In this document: piece after piece, positions 5,690-6,379 of the stretch
How the letters are laid out: each line of letters opens with the position of its first letter
How positions within the stretch are numbered: the stretch's first letter is position 1
NCBI GenBank assembly: GCA_027295645.1
Contig: JAPUKM010000287.1
Coordinates: forward strand, 1-6,379
DNA length: 6,379 bases
Source: Chloroflexota bacterium
GTDB taxonomy: Bacteria; Chloroflexota; Dehalococcoidia; Lucifugimonadales; JAPUKM01
Direction: 5' to 3'
Made by a program: the position numbers and the translations under genes
The notes under the pieces: generated by a model
Told to the model about the DNA's origin: nothing
Seen by the model: only the letters and a program-made list of their open reading frames with translations
The model's database searches: none

Positions 5690-6379
5690 TTATTTCGCGC
5701 CGAAGTTGATCGGTAGCCAGACCGAGAAGGAGGTCTTGCCCGGCTCTGAAACTACTTTGATGTCGCCACGATGTTTGTACACAACGATGTTATAGCTAAT
5801 GTCCAGCCCAAGCCCGGTGCCGTGCCCGGGGGCCTTTGTGGTAAAGAAGGCGTCGAAGATCTTGGATTGAATCTCCGGTGGGATGCCGGGCCCGTTGTCG
5901 GCAATCTCTGTCACTACCCATTCCCCCTCACGTCTGGTTCTAACTGTGATCTCGCCTTTCCCGTCCAGAGCGTCGATGGCATTGTCCAGGATGTTCGTCC
6001 AGACCTGGTTCAGTTCGCTGCCGAACGCCTCAATCTTCGGCACGTCCGGCCCGTATTCCCGCCGTACGCTGATGCCGTCTTTCAGCTTACTACGGAGAAT
6101 GAGCAGTGTGTTGTCAAGTCCGTCATGTATGTCGACCGCCTGCGTGGGTGCCTGGTCAAGGAAGGAATAGGACTTGAGCGCCTTGACGATCTCCGAGATC
6201 CGCCCAGCGCCTTGACCGATCTCTGCCAACAGATTGTGCGTCGTGTAGGTGGAATTCACATGAGCGATCACCGTCGTGAGTAGATCTGCATGAAAGGTTT
6301 TGGCCAGTGTCGCCAGTCCGTCCGTATCGAACTCCAAGTTCACCAGGGTAGATGTGAGTTCCCAGGCATCAGACACGCC
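5690..6379 (-). CDS. Sensor histidine kinase, C-terminal part with ATPase domain, cut by window end
   Basis: The last 229 or so residues of a histidine kinase. Numbering from the in-frame GTG at 6376, the HATPase domain shows an N box with NQVWTNILDNAIDAL (123-137), a G1 box DNGPGIPP (160-167), an F box FDAFFTTK (174-181) and a G2 box GHGTGLGL (184-191). GRISEIVKALKSYSFLDQAP (58-77) is the helix-rich segment between the dimerisation and ATPase domains. The phosphoacceptor His box and any sensor domain lie beyond the window edge; the frame is open through 6379, so the visible GTG is probably internal. The sequence resembles kinases that I recall carrying an N-terminal cyclic-nucleotide-binding domain and sitting beside thioredoxin-reductase-like genes, but this cannot be checked here. 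It is the first visible gene of the minus-strand block, followed by the glutaredoxin and the cyclase remnant. Confidence 0.9.
   Translation of the reverse strand, partial: GVSDAWELTSTLVNLEFDTDGLATLAKTFHADLLTTVIAHVNSTYTTHNLLAEIGQGAGRISEIVKALKSYSFLDQAPTQAVDIHDGLDNTLLILRSKLKDGISVRREYGPDVPKIEAFGSELNQVWTNILDNAIDALDGKGEITVRTRREGEWVVTEIADNGPGIPPEIQSKIFDAFFTTKAPGHGTGLGLDISYNIVVYKHRGDIKVVSEPGKTSFSVWLPINFGAK

Overview
The window (about 6.4 kb, GC-rich) holds two converging gene blocks. It looks bacterial: Shine-Dalgarno sites precede almost every complete gene and the genes are tightly packed. The style of the proteins (single-lipoyl-domain E2, heterodimeric E1, a mycoredoxin-like glutaredoxin, and an adenylate cyclase with an N-terminal Cys-x2-Cys pair) reminds me of Chloroflexota or a neighbouring deep-branching Gram-positive-type lineage. 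That placement is from memory only and is uncertain.

Block 1 (plus strand, 2-4204) is a 2-oxoacid dehydrogenase complex operon, most likely pyruvate dehydrogenase. Its order is the 3' part of E3 (dihydrolipoyl dehydrogenase, cut by the window start), E1 alpha, E1 beta and E2. E1 alpha and beta decarboxylate the 2-oxoacid on thiamine diphosphate, E2 passes the acyl group to CoA through its lipoyl-lysine, and E3 reoxidises the lipoyl group with NAD. The genes are separated by 9-71 bases. The leaders of E1 alpha and E2 each carry a perfect 7-1-7 inverted repeat next to the ribosome binding site.

The convergent junction (4205-4454) has no gene but is dense in inverted repeats. It looks like structured RNA or the remnant of one, possibly the 5' end of a group II intron, though I cannot confirm this.

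Block 2 (minus strand, 6379 down to 4455) reads: C-terminal part of a sensor histidine kinase (cut by the window end), a small glutaredoxin with a CPDT active site, a broken class III adenylate/guanylate cyclase gene, and an OsmC-family protein. Gaps of 44, 35 and 97 bases suggest co-transcription. I read it as a redox and cyclic-nucleotide signalling cassette whose cyclase has decayed. The cyclase keeps a strong ribosome binding site and its N-terminal Cys domain. It then has an in-frame TGA where a fourth Cys is expected, the first metal-binding segment of the catalytic domain, and a direct jump to the C-terminal tail, with the catalytic middle missing. This decayed gene is the most interesting item in the window.
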